From NCBI RefSeq assembly GCF_004361855.1, contig NZ_SNWQ01000033.1, forward strand, positions 1 to 64,000: 64,000 bases of DNA. Direction: 5' to 3'. The DNA comes from Kribbella caucasensis. Lineage in GTDB: Bacteria > Actinomycetota > Actinomycetes > Propionibacteriales > Kribbellaceae. The position numbers were made by a program, and so were the translations under genes. The notes under the pieces were generated by a model. That model saw only the letters and a list, made by a program, of their open reading frames with translations. It was not told the DNA's origin and ran no database searches. Below, piece after piece: positions 16,060-23,727 of this stretch. Each line of letters starts with the position of its first letter. The first letter of the stretch is position 1.

Positions 16060-16768
16060 TCAGTCGCCGAGCTTCTCAGCGTAGGCCTTCGCCGCCTCGG
16101 TCGCGGCCCGGGCGGTCTTCTTCGCCTCGGTTACGGTTGCCTTCCCGGAGCGTGTGGCGCCCGCCGCGCGCAGAACCACATCCGGTCCGAGCAACGCACA
16201 GTAGGCGCCGGTGCCGCCGAACGGCACCCCGACGCTGCCCGGGTTTGACGAACCGGCGGCGGTCGGCGAGCCGATCGAACGGCATGTGGGTGTGGCCGAG
16301 CACAACGGTCGGCTCGGCGGTGTCGGCGAAGGCGGCACGGTAGCGCTCCAGTGGCGAGTCCACGAGCATGATCTCGGTGTCGCTGCGGGTGGTGGCGTGG
16401 CAGAACCGGACCTGTCCCAGCCCTGTCACGTCCAGGGCCACCGACAGTGGCAGGTCGGCGAGCAGGTCCCGGTGCCGTCGTGCCAGGCGGGACGCGCCGT
16501 GTTCGGTGGGCAGCCGACCCGCTTCGGGCAAGTCGGGGTTGAGCGCGCCGTCGTAGGCCGCGACGAGCTCGCGGTCGGCGTTGCCGCGCACCCAGATCGC
16601 CCTGTCACCCAGCTCGGCCAGCCGCTCCACGGTCTCGGCCGGCATCGGCCCGGTGGAGAGGTCGCCGTTGAGCACGATGGCGTCCACGCCGGCGGCGTCG
16701 ATGCCGCGCAGTACGGCCTCCAGCGCGGGCAGGTTGCCATGAATATCGGCCAGTACCGCGACTCGCAT
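16060..16768 (-). pseudogene. Metallophosphoesterase gene with frameshift and odd tail
   Basis: The frame from 16768 gives a YfcE-type calcineurin fold: VLADIHGNLPALEAVL, LNGDLSTGPMP, VRGNADRE, HATTRSD and LGHTHMPF. These supply the D-x-H, G-D, G-N and G-H-x-H metal ligands. At 16244-16246 an extra A changes the frame. The next frame continues NPGSVGVPFGGTGAYCALLG, then leaves the family after VVLRAAG and ends in an Ala/Lys-rich helix (EAKKTARAATEAAKAYAEKL). The metal site itself is before the break, so a shortened protein could still fold. Confidence 0.7.
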
Positions 16769-17143
16769 GAGGACTCCCCTCGGACCGTCCCACGATTCTT
16801 GCCACCGTGGCGGTTCCTTGTGGCGAGAGTTCGCCGACGGCTGAACCCATCGCAGCGCTGCCGATGTGAGTCTGTCGCCGAGCCGGGTCCACCCAGACGC
16901 CAGTATCTTGCTGCAAGCGCACTCAGGTCGGCATGTCCGTGCGTTTTGGCAGCGGCCCGACGGCCCGGCGGTGTCCGGTCAGGGGATCCCTACTTGGACA
17001 AGATCGCGGCCCGCTGATCGAGCGAGCTAGCGTATTGCACGCCCTCTCCGAGCAGGCGCCGCTGCCTGGCGCAAGATCACCTCGACAGTTCTGGCACCCG
17101 CACGGATCTGTACGGGCATGCTCGCGCGGCATAGCGTCGAGGC
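16769..17143. other. Intergenic region
   Basis: Holds the repeat half-unit at 16926-16948; no credible gene. Confidence 0.35.
16926..16948 (+). repeat. CGGCATG dispersed repeat, half copy
   Basis: GGTCGGCATGTCCGTGCGTT; matches the right half of the long copies. Confidence 0.5.
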
Positions 17144-17305
17144 GAGGGCACCGAAGAGGTGCGGGCCGGTGACCTCGCCCAGGCCACGCTCTTCTGGGTC
17201 GACGCCGCCGCTGACTGGTGGGCATGATCAGCGAGGCCGACCCGGCCCGGAACCTCCCCGAGCACCCTCGCCGAGTTCGTCGAGAACGTCTTCGCAGCGC
17301 CCTGA
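17144..17305 (+). pseudogene. CBS-domain protein remnant
   Basis: Three frames in succession read EVRAGDLAQATLFWVDAAAD, LVGMISEADPARNLPEH and TLAEFVENVFAAP. In intact CBS-pair proteins of actinobacteria these segments are separated by a domain of about 25-30 residues, so an internal deletion plus frameshifts have destroyed the gene. Only the second half of the protein is represented. Confidence 0.5.
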
Positions 17306-17339
17306 GCCGCGCGGCGACCGTGGGTCTAGGAGAAGCGGC

Positions 17340-17690
17340 ATGCGGTTCGAACGATTCACCTTCGGCTCCATCAGCATCGATGGCGTGACGTATCAGCACG
17401 ATGTGGTAGTCGACTGCGGGACGATTCGTGAGCGCAGCAAGAAGCCGTCGAAGCGATTCCGGGCCGCCTTCGGCCACACGCCGCTGTCAGTCCAGGAGAA
17501 GATTCCCTGGAAGTGCCGCCGGCTGGTCGTGGGTACGGGAGTGGATGGTGCCCTGCCCGTGATGGACGACGTGAGGCGGGAGGCCGTTCACCGAAACGTC
17601 GAGCTGCTGATCCTGCCGACGTCAGAGGCGATCGACGCGCTGCGGAGTAACCCTCAAGGAACCAACGCGATCCTGCACGTCACGTGCTGA
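17340..17690 (+). CDS. MTH938/AAMDC-domain protein
   Basis: 116 aa from the ATG at 17340 with GGAGAAG before it. RFERFTFGSISIDGVTYQHDVVV opens the MTH938-like fold, followed by KKPSKRFRAAFGHTPLSVQE, a VVGTGVDGALPVMDDV loop and ELLILPTSEAIDALR. The family is of unknown biochemical role. It ends 8 bp before the convergent Lrp-like gene. Confidence 0.8.
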   Translation: MRFERFTFGSISIDGVTYQHDVVVDCGTIRERSKKPSKRFRAAFGHTPLSVQEKIPWKCRRLVVGTGVDGALPVMDDVRREAVHRNVELLILPTSEAIDALRSNPQGTNAILHVTC

Positions 17691-17698
17691 TCGGTCTC

Positions 17699-17932
17699 CT
17701 ACAAGTGGACGACCGGGCAGGTGATCGTGCGCTCCACGCCGCCGAGTGCCTGCACCCGGGAGACCACCAGCCTGCCCAACTCGTCAATGTTCCGCGCCTG
17801 TGCGCACGCGATGACGTCGTACGGTCCCGCCACGATCGCCGCTTCCGAGACGCCCGGCACGTCCTGCAGCGCGGCAGCCACCGCGGCCGCCTGGCCGATC
17901 TCGGTCTGGATCAGAACGTATGCCGCGATCAC
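17699..17932 (-). CDS. Stand-alone Lrp/AsnC ligand-binding domain
   Basis: 77 aa. This is only the RAM (effector-binding) domain: YVLIQTEIGQAAAVAAALQD, VPGVSEAAIVAGPYDVIACA and RVQALGGVERTITCPVV. There is no DNA-binding helix-turn-helix upstream. Such proteins form decamers or octamers that bind amino acids and can act as sensors. The start is a GTG at 17932 after GGAAGGAG. The next minus-strand gene is another small amino-acid-binding (ACT) domain protein. Confidence 0.85.
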   Translation of the reverse strand: MIAAYVLIQTEIGQAAAVAAALQDVPGVSEAAIVAGPYDVIACAQARNIDELGRLVVSRVQALGGVERTITCPVVHL

Positions 17933-18101
17933 CTGAAACCTGCCGACTCCTTCCGACGGTTCGAACCCGCCGGACAGGTGGTGGCTGGACCGCCGACGAG
18001 GACCTCACCCGCCACGGCGCACATCCGTCGCGAGCGACGGGGTCTGATGGTGCATGGAGCACTCAGGGCGCCGCGCACCATCGGACCGCTCGGGACAGGG
18101 C

Positions 18102-18491
18102 TCATCCGACGACTTGCTCGCCGAGTGCTGTCCTGGCCTCCTCGAGCTTGTCTACGGTGACGGCGAAGACGACCTCACCTTGGCAGATCGAGACGGACAG
18201 CAGGCCCTCGATGTTGACGTTCGCGTTCGCGAGCGCGCGGCCGATCCTGCCGGCCTCACCGGCCTGATCGAGGCACTTGACCTGAAGGGCCGGACGTTCG
18301 GTGAATTCGATGCCGGCCCCCTCCAGGGCGGTGCGGGCGGCGGCCTCATCGCTGGCGTTGAAGAGGATGGTTCCGTGCTCGCCAGTCGTCACCCCGGCCA
18401 GCTCCATGTTGACGCCGCGCTGGCCGAGGACCTCGCCGAAGTGAGCGAGCTCGCCGGGCTGGTTCTTCAGCTCGACACTGAAGATGTTCAT
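18102..18491 (-). CDS. ACT-domain protein
   Basis: 129 aa. MNIFSVELKNQPGELAHFGE and RGVNMELAGVTTGEHGTILF form one ACT domain. KCLDQAGEAGRIGRALANAN and VNIEGLLSVSICQGEVVFAV form a second. The tandem arrangement binds amino acids in regulatory proteins. No catalytic domain is attached, so it is a free sensor or small-molecule-binding protein. The ATG at 18491 has AGGAGGGAG 6 bases upstream. The frame stays open far upstream but that part is not coding. Confidence 0.85.
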   Translation of the reverse strand: MNIFSVELKNQPGELAHFGEVLGQRGVNMELAGVTTGEHGTILFNASDEAAARTALEGAGIEFTERPALQVKCLDQAGEAGRIGRALANANVNIEGLLSVSICQGEVVFAVTVDKLEEARTALGEQVVG

Positions 18492-18601
18492 CGCGATCTC
18501 CCTCCTGCCGGGAAACACATTTCGGACGCTACGCCGATCGTGACGCGCCCGGAAGCCGGAGAAGCGATGGGTGCAGTGCAAGACTGGAACTGGTAGAGGC
18601 C

Positions 18602-18905
18602 ATGTGCGCGGCGAAGGCATACCAGCGCCCCAGGATCCCGGTGCAGCCCGCTCCGGACCTGGTGCCGCTCCCGTCACGGTTCCGAGTGCGCGTCCGGAAG
18701 CGGCGCCTGGTCGGGATGGTGGCGAGGGAGATTCATCGAGTATCGGGGCAACCTCGGCGTCGCCCTGTCGCGGCCGTGCGTCTACGGCGTGTTCTCCGGC
18801 AGGCTCGGTGGGCTGCGGCCGCGCGAGGAGCGGTGCGTCGGCTGTCTGCGTTGCACCGTGCAGTACCCGAAGGTCGTACAGATCGAGCCGAACCCGGCGC
18901 ATGCG
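18602..18905 (+). pseudogene. Ferredoxin-like/glutamate-synthase-related fragment
   Basis: The frame from the ATG at 18602 reads AKAYQRPRIPVQPAPDLVPL and RLVGMVAREIHR. After a shift near 18735 another frame reads FIEYRGNLGVALSRPCVYGV, FSGRLGGLRPREE and CVGCLRCTVQYPKVVQIEPN. The C-x-x-C-x-x-C segment is a partial 4Fe-4S site typical of FMN-binding glutamate-synthase-like proteins. Everything after PNP is gone, and a repeat copy starts about 15 bp later. Confidence 0.55.
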
Positions 18906-18918
18906 GTTGGATGCGTGC

Positions 18919-18960
18919 TCTTCGGCATGACCGCGCGGATCGCGGCAGATCCGCGTGTTA
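18919..18960 (+). repeat. CGGCATG dispersed repeat, long copy
   Basis: TTCGGCATGACCGCG, CGGAT, CGCGGCAGATCCGCGTGTT. It is identical over 26 nt (18922-18947) to the copy at 11558-11583. Confidence 0.8.
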
Positions 18961-19048
18961 CTCCTGTCCGTGAAGATGGCGCTTGTGACGCTGGAGCAGC
19001 CTTGCCTGGGAGACCTCTAACCTGTGATCGGCTACTCGGTCGTGGCTG

Positions 19049-19756
19049 TCAGGTCTGGGTACGGTGCTTGAGCCAGTTGCCGTAGGAGCGGCGGTTGGCA
19101 CTCAGGTCGGGGTTGTCGAGGCGAGAGAGCACGAACGCCGCGCGAAGTGCAGCAGCGTCGTCTCCGCCATCCACGATCGTGCCCAGCGCCTCGCGCAGCG
19201 GCCTGCTGTCGAGGTGGCGGGCCACGCGCGTGTATCGCCAGTCCTTGGCTCGGTACGGCCCTCTGACCGCGGCCAGCAGCAACTTCTCGCCTGCGGCCCG
19301 GTCCGGTTCGCTCACCCCGTGCCAGTCCATCGCCCTGAGGATCGATCCTTTCAAGCCAGAAGGCGACAGGTAGGTGCCGGCGTCTTGATGCCACTCGTCG
19401 GGATAGGCCATCTCCCATTCGAGGTAAAGGATCGCGAACTGCTCGCTCGACGGCTTCTCGTCGGCCTGCCGAGACCAGCCCGGACTGAGGTAGGGCGCGA
19501 TGGGTGCGAGGAAGGTCTCCGCGAGCGCAGCGGCATGGTCTGCCTCGGCCCGCGCCATCTCCGCAGCCATGGCCGGGTCGTCTGGCGCCCATGTTTGGCC
19601 GGCTCGCCACCACACCTCGTTGCGCGCCGTGTTTGCCGCGAGCAGTGCGTTGTCTCGCTCTCGGGCGCGTTTGCGCGCTCTTCGGCGACGCAACTCGTCG
19701 TCGCTGACGAGGTCGAAGACCCAGCCGTGCCGATCCCACATGGCGCGATCATGCAC
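19049..19756 (-). CDS. Hypothetical protein
   Basis: 235 aa, soluble and helical, with an Arg-rich charged helix at about 20-36 (DELRRRRARKRARERDNALL). It also has Trp-rich segments (NEVWWRAGQTWAPDDPAMAA, LYLEWEMAYPDEWHQDAGTY). No known motif. It is followed upstream by another minus-strand hypothetical gene, so the two may be co-transcribed (45 bp gap). Confidence 0.65.
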   Translation of the reverse strand: MHDRAMWDRHGWVFDLVSDDELRRRRARKRARERDNALLAANTARNEVWWRAGQTWAPDDPAMAAEMARAEADHAAALAETFLAPIAPYLSPGWSRQADEKPSSEQFAILYLEWEMAYPDEWHQDAGTYLSPSGLKGSILRAMDWHGVSEPDRAAGEKLLLAAVRGPYRAKDWRYTRVARHLDSRPLREALGTIVDGGDDAAALRAAFVLSRLDNPDLSANRRSYGNWLKHRTQT

Positions 19757-19801
19757 CAGGTGTGGCAGATCAGTGCGTATTGGGCGGACTGCTCGGGGCC
19801 G

Positions 19802-20521
19802 TCAGCTGAGCGCCGCCGACGTACGTCCTGTGAAGTGGCAAGCCGGGCACTCGAAAATGCCGAAAAGGGCCAGAAGCTGTTTAGCAACCTGCGGTCGCCG
19901 GTGAGTGGTTGTCAGTTCGTAGGCACGCGCCTCGCTACCCGTGAGCCGGCCTGGGTCAGACGGCGCAACCGTCGTCACGCCCACGGAAGCATCGTCAAAG
20001 TGCTTGACGAGCGCGGGCGAGGTTTCGAGGCCCATGACGAGTTGTTCGTCGCAGCCGGGGCACGCGAATCCCAGCTCCTGATTCGCGAGGGCTTCCAGAC
20101 GCGTCGCCCACATCGAATCGCTCTCGGTCGCCAGGACGGCCTGCGCTCGGTATATGAAGTCGGTGTCGTCGACGGCAAACGGCACAAGTCCCTCAGCCAC
20201 TTCATGCAGCGCCCGGATCGTCTCGGCATACCGGGCCCGAACGGCCACTGACTCCTCTGGGCCGTCCGTTGATGCCACGATGCACGCGGCCAGAAATAGG
20301 GGCTCGACGAAGCCAGACGGATCCTGGCGTGCCGCCAACTCTGCCAGCCGGGGCAGCGCGGAGTAGCTGGCGCTGTAAACCGTGCCTTGGTGACAAAGCC
20401 GCGACCATAGTTCGTCCCAGACGGCGCGATCTTCCGTGTCGCCACGCTCAAGGAGCGCTTCGACGGGCCCAGCCGTACCGTAGGCATCTCGAAGCGACCG
20501 CCATTTCGTCACGCGGATCAT
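19802..20521 (-). CDS. HEAT-like hypothetical protein with C-terminal Cys pairs
   Basis: 239 aa. The N-terminal two-thirds are helical repeats (DAYGTAGPVEALLERGDTED, ELWSRLCHQGTVYSASYSAL, PRLAELAARQDPSGFVEPLF), similar to HEAT-like proteins linked to polymorphic immunity or SMI1-type genes. A CPGCDEQL motif and a terminal CPACHFTGR could form one zinc site. Function unknown. Confidence 0.65.
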   Translation of the reverse strand: MIRVTKWRSLRDAYGTAGPVEALLERGDTEDRAVWDELWSRLCHQGTVYSASYSALPRLAELAARQDPSGFVEPLFLAACIVASTDGPEESVAVRARYAETIRALHEVAEGLVPFAVDDTDFIYRAQAVLATESDSMWATRLEALANQELGFACPGCDEQLVMGLETSPALVKHFDDASVGVTTVAPSDPGRLTGSEARAYELTTTHRRPQVAKQLLALFGIFECPACHFTGRTSAALS

Positions 20522-20576
20522 CCTGACAGCGACTCGCTTCGCCCGACACCGGGCCGGCGAAGATACGTCCCCAATC

Positions 20577-20611
20577 CGGCATGACCGCTCTTCACACTCG
20601 CGGCATGAGAG
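20577..20611 (+). repeat. CGGCATG dispersed repeat
   Basis: CCGGCATGACCGCTCTTCAC then ACTCGCGGCATGAGAGG; both CGGCATG units kept, middle diverged. Confidence 0.6.
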
Positions 20612-20648
20612 GGCTACTCGCGCAGTTCGTCGGAGCTAGGGTGACGGC

Positions 20649-20843
20649 ATGACGGAGCCTCGCGAATGTCGGCGGTGCCACAAGCCAGTTGTCGCGTCGG
20701 CGGCGGACTACGGGGTCTTCGAGCGCATGCACTACGTCTGCTTCCACTTCGAGTTCGAGCACCAGGGCGACCCCGATGTTGAGTGCCTAGCAGGCGGCTG
20801 CCCAGCGGCCGGGATCTCGCTCCCGTCGCGTCATTCGCACTGA
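20649..20843 (+). CDS. Small Cys-rich protein
   Basis: 64 aa. ECRRCHKPVV near the start and CFHFEFEHQGDPDVEC and GGCPA near the end suggest a metal-binding mini-protein; two Cys and two His are clustered. I recognise it as a recurrent small actinobacterial hypothetical of unknown function. Confidence 0.6.
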   Translation: MTEPRECRRCHKPVVASAADYGVFERMHYVCFHFEFEHQGDPDVECLAGGCPAAGISLPSRHSH

Positions 20844-20856
20844 AGCCGTCGACATC

Positions 20857-21081
20857 GTGCAGGCGGGCAACACCGTGGTGCCGGCCATTCTTGTGCTTCA
20901 AGAACTCGGCTACCAGCTCGAGCAGCACGACGGGACGTTCGTAGCCAAGACTGGTCAGTCTCGCTTCGCGGCTGACGACCCTGTAGCCGTGCTGGGACTT
21001 GTGAAGCTTGCGGAATCACGGCGTCCGTGGCGAGCCACTGATGCGGAGATTGACCAAGTGCTCAGTGAGTTCGACCTCTGA
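20857..21081 (+). CDS. Small hypothetical protein
   Basis: 74 aa from a GTG at 20857, 13 bp after the previous stop and probably co-transcribed with it. An alpha-beta pattern (VPAILVLQELGYQLEQHDGT, FVAKTGQSRFAADDPVAVLG, LVKLAESRRPWRATDAEIDQ) with no known motif. Confidence 0.6.
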   Translation: MQAGNTVVPAILVLQELGYQLEQHDGTFVAKTGQSRFAADDPVAVLGLVKLAESRRPWRATDAEIDQVLSEFDL

Positions 21082-21097
21082 CGTCACCGAGACCCGT

Positions 21098-21150
21098 GCG
21101 GCATGCTCGCGCGTTCCGCTCCGACAGCGGCAGATGAGGACGTTGGGCGC
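21098..21150 (+). repeat. CGGCATG dispersed repeat, long copy
   Basis: TGCGGCATGCTCGCGCGTTC, CGCTCCGACAGCGGCAGATG, AGGACGTTGG. It follows the previous stop by 16 bp. Confidence 0.65.
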
Positions 21151-21172
21151 GTCGTCTGACACGCTCCATCGC

Positions 21173-21417
21173 ATGGACACAAGAGGCGTCGACCCGCGCG
21201 ACGAAACCTGGGAGATCAAGCACCCGAAGTACCGGGTCTCTTCCATGACTCCAGAGGCGCCTCCGACGAGCACGAGGTTGAGGGGGCCGATGTCGCCGAG
21301 GTGCTGGCCTGGGCTGATACCAGGAGAGGCAACAGTACCTTCGTCCTGTACTTGTGCGTGCCGCGCGACGGGCTCGGATTGCTGCGCCTGCACGGCAGTG
21401 ATCCCAACGAGCGCTGA
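21173..21417 (+). pseudogene. Hypothetical gene with one-base deletion
   Basis: ATG at 21173 reads MDTRGVDPRDETWEIKHPKY then RV. A frame one base over continues FHDSRGASDEHEVEGADVAE, VLAWADTRRGNSTFVLYLCV and PRDGLGLLRLHGSDPNER and stops at 21417. A missing base in GTCTCTTC (21236-21243; GTC-TAC-TTC expected for the usual RVYF) explains the break. The family is a small actinobacterial protein of unknown function, usually about 80 aa. Confidence 0.65.
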
Positions 21418-21755
21418 TCGCGGCATCTGCGGATGCACGCAGGGACAACGATGGGGACGAGAGCACGTCGCGCTGCGTGGGGTCCGGAGTGCCTGACACG
21501 CAACCACGTGCACTATCGGCCCGTAGTTCCGACAGCAGGAGAATCGTAGTGCTGGATCGCCCTCTCACCGGCATAACAAGCAGATCCGTGCGTTGCTCGG
21601 ACACCTGGAGAGCAGACCTCTAGCGCGTCGCACATCCACTGGCGGACATGTGTCGCCGCGTGCGGCGTAGGTCCGACCACTGCGATCATCGAGTCGGTCG
21701 ATTTGAACGGTCCGGCGGAAGGGCAGGGGATTCGCGGCCAGCCGCCGGGCCGGGT
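21418..21755. other. Intergenic region
   Basis: Contains the last repeat copy (21568-21600). No credible gene. Confidence 0.35.
21568..21600 (+). repeat. CGGCATG dispersed repeat, last copy
   Basis: CCGGCATAACAAGCAGATCC then GTGCGTTGCTCGG; diverged. I found no further copy between here and the end of the window. Confidence 0.5.
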
Positions 21756-21962
21756 TCAGTTGCGTGGGTCATGGAGCTCGTCGAGCCAGTCCGGGCGCGC
21801 TAGGTCTCCGTCATCGAGCCACTCGGCACCGGCATCGTCGCGGTGCGGGCCCTGGTGCTGCCCGAGGATGCAGGGGTCGTCGTTGCGCGGGTTCCGGCCG
21901 TAGCACGTCAGGTCCTGCGCCGACCTCAGCGCGGGCCACTGCCGCTGCTGGGTGTGGTTCAT
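21756..21962 (-). CDS. Small acidic hypothetical protein
   Basis: 68 aa from the ATG at 21962, with AAGGCGGGG just upstream. NHTQQRQWPALRSAQDLTCY precedes an acidic C-terminus (GAEWLDDGDLARPDWLDELH). It lies downstream of the DUF5753 regulator with its own operator-like palindrome in the gap, so it may be a target of that regulator. Confidence 0.6.
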   Translation of the reverse strand: MNHTQQRQWPALRSAQDLTCYGRNPRNDDPCILGQHQGPHRDDAGAEWLDDGDLARPDWLDELHDPRN

Positions 21963-22023
21963 CGATCCCCGCCTTCCGATCCGTCTAGGCAGCGACAACG
22001 CTAGGCGGGCTAAGCGAGACTCG

Positions 22024-22038
22024 GGAGAAAATTTCTCC
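22024..22038. promoter_or_regulatory. Perfect 15-bp palindrome, likely operator
   Basis: GGAGAAA, centre A, TTTCTCC. It lies 62 bp upstream of the small gene at 21962 and after the HTH gene. A further half-site GGAGAAA occurs at 22073-22079, and another at 23728-23734 in front of the operon's first gene. The local HTH protein is the natural candidate to bind them (inference). Confidence 0.5.
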
Positions 22039-22094
22039 GGATTTCTAACGGCTCCGAAAGTCAGACGGCCGTGGAGAAATCATGGGCTCGAAAC

Positions 22095-22994
22095 CTATGC
22101 ATCGGCAGCGAGATCGGCCATGATCCGTCCGATGATCTGCCGTGCTGCGCGTCCGTAATCGGCGACCCCAGCGAGCTGCTCGAACGCATCGCCGTACAGC
22201 TCGATCTCCTGCGGCTGGCGAAGATCGAGCTCGGCGCTGAAGGTTTCGACCAGAACGCGCTGGTCGTCGTACATCCAGAATCCGTGCCACGGCGAAACGG
22301 CGTACTCCGTCGCCGTCGCGATGATGCCGAGCCGCACGTTCGGAAGATGAGAGAGCCCCGCCAGGCGATCCAGCTGACCGAGCATCACCTCTGTCGAACA
22401 GAGCCGGAAGCGGAGCGTGGCCTCGGTCAAGACGAAGTGGAACTGCTTCCCTGGGCGGTAGAGGATTTCCTGGCGCCGGAGCCGGGCCGCGACGGCTTCG
22501 TCGGCGTCGTCGGCGATCTTGAGACGTCGGACCGACTCGTAGAACCGCGCCCGTGCGTACTCCGCGGTTTGCGCCAATCCGGGCACGACGGTGGCTTCGA
22601 AGATGCGGAACAGCCTTGTCTTCTGCTCCAACTCGAGGAGATGTTCCTGCTGGGGCCGGTGCCCCGCGCGCATGAGGTGACGCCACTCCGCGTACTGCAA
22701 TTCGAGTGTGTGCAGAGAGGCGAGAAGAGCCTCGAGTTCGGATTCCTGATCAGTCGCCCGCGCCCACGCCCGTAGGTCCTGGTCAGTCGGTGTCTGGCGG
22801 CCGTTCTCGATCTTCGACACCTTCGACGGCGGCCAGGCCAGCGACTCGGCGAGCTGCCGGCCACTCACGCCGGATGACTGTCGCAGCTCGCGGAGTCGCT
22901 TGCCAAGGGCGGCACGCGCCTTGTAGACGCTAACCGCGTCGGAGGTGTTGGCTGGCAAAGTCGTCCCGTCGTACTGCGTGGTTCCAGGCGGCAT
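22095..22994 (-). CDS. HTH regulator with DUF5753 (Scr1-type TA antitoxin-like)
   Basis: 299 aa. The N-terminal XRE-type helix-turn-helix (about 28-80) includes RLRELRQSSGVSGRQLAESL and SKVSKIENGRQTPT. The DUF5753 C-terminal domain (about 100-290) has RHLMRAGHRPQQEHLLELEQ, VPGLAQTAEYARARF and HGFWMYDDQRVLVETFSAEL. Such proteins usually pair with a DUF397 partner and act as transcription regulators; here the partner is a DUF6879 gene. The start overlaps the DUF6879 3' end by 65 bp, so the two are co-translated. Confidence 0.88.
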   Translation of the reverse strand: MPPGTTQYDGTTLPANTSDAVSVYKARAALGKRLRELRQSSGVSGRQLAESLAWPPSKVSKIENGRQTPTDQDLRAWARATDQESELEALLASLHTLELQYAEWRHLMRAGHRPQQEHLLELEQKTRLFRIFEATVVPGLAQTAEYARARFYESVRRLKIADDADEAVAARLRRQEILYRPGKQFHFVLTEATLRFRLCSTEVMLGQLDRLAGLSHLPNVRLGIIATATEYAVSPWHGFWMYDDQRVLVETFSAELDLRQPQEIELYGDAFEQLAGVADYGRAARQIIGRIMADLAADA

Positions 22995-23463
22995 CCCGCC
23001 AGTAATTGTGCTGCGCGACCTCGGCAGGATCGTTGATCACTTCGCTGACGAGGAATGTATCGTTATCGGCGAAGTTCATCCGAACCAGAGTTGTCGAGTC
23101 GAACAACCAATAGTCGTGCTTTGGCAGGCCCGAGGCGTCGGCCTGATCGCGGGGCAGGTACCGGATGTCTTCCCCAGCGTTGTTGGTGAACTGCGCGCAC
23201 CACAGGCCGAAGCGGCTGTAGTCGGTCAGCGGTACGGTCACTACCCGGACCCTGGAGAAGCGCTTCCCATCGGTCGTTGCCTTGCGGACGAGGTCGAACC
23301 ACTCCTGCATCCAGGACAGGTCGTCCGGCTCGCCGGCCAGGTATTTTTCCAGCGATTCGTGCTCGTCGGGTTCGTCATACCGATCGCGTACTTCGAGCCG
23401 GAACGCCGTGTGCTCGAAGGAGTTGAGCAGTTCCCACAATGAGGGACCGGGCTCGGCGCTCAG
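22930..23463 (-). CDS. DUF6879 family protein, probable CTG start
   Basis: 177 aa. ELLNSFEHTAFRLEVRDRYD, LSWMQEWFDLVRKATTDGKR, RVRVVTVPLTDYSRFGLWCA and PKHDYWLFDSTTLVRMNFAD are the hallmarks of DUF6879, a family found beside HTH/DUF5753 regulators. The best start is a CTG at 23463 placed 4 bases after AGGAGG and overlapping the TGA of the upstream gene. No ATG, GTG or TTG in frame has a comparable site; a TTG sits eight codons later. Function unknown; a toxin/effector or sensor partner is possible. Confidence 0.8.
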   Translation of the reverse strand: MSAEPGPSLWELLNSFEHTAFRLEVRDRYDEPDEHESLEKYLAGEPDDLSWMQEWFDLVRKATTDGKRFSRVRVVTVPLTDYSRFGLWCAQFTNNAGEDIRYLPRDQADASGLPKHDYWLFDSTTLVRMNFADNDTFLVSEVINDPAEVAQHNYWRDAAWNHAVRRDDFASQHLRRG

Positions 23464-23705
23464 CTGTCCTCCTGCTGGTTCAGGTAGCGAAGGGCGTACA
23501 TCTTCAGCACGTCCTCGGGGATCTCGATCAGGGTCTCGTGGTCTGGGACGGGCGCGACGTCGTTCACGTCGGCTAGCACCTGCGGGTCGGTGACCTTCCA
23601 TCCCTGCGCGATGTAGGTCACGCGGTCGGTGCGGTCGGTGGCGAACAGCGTCGGTGAGTTCTTCGTCTGTGAATCAGGGTCCTTGCCGAGGAAACGAGCG
23701 CGCAT
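23460..23705 (-). CDS. Small protein, first gene of the DUF6879/HTH operon
   Basis: 81 aa from the ATG at 23705, with AAGGAGG 6 bases upstream (a frame extension to 23774 is less likely). It reads RARFLGKDPDSQTKNSPTLF, ATDRTDRVTYIAQGWKVTDP and IPEDVLKMYALRYL. This small protein regularly heads DUF6879 loci as far as I recall. Its stop overlaps the next gene's CTG start (CTGA), so the operon is tightly coupled. Confidence 0.75.
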   Translation of the reverse strand: MRARFLGKDPDSQTKNSPTLFATDRTDRVTYIAQGWKVTDPQVLADVNDVAPVPDHETLIEIPEDVLKMYALRYLNQQEDS

Positions 23706-23727
23706 GGCGCCTCCTTGCTCGAAATGT

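Noticed and set aside
1685..21600. Classical integron attC array
   Set aside because: No RYYYAAC/GTTRRRY core sites, no integron integrase, and genes point in both directions; kept only as an analogy for layout.
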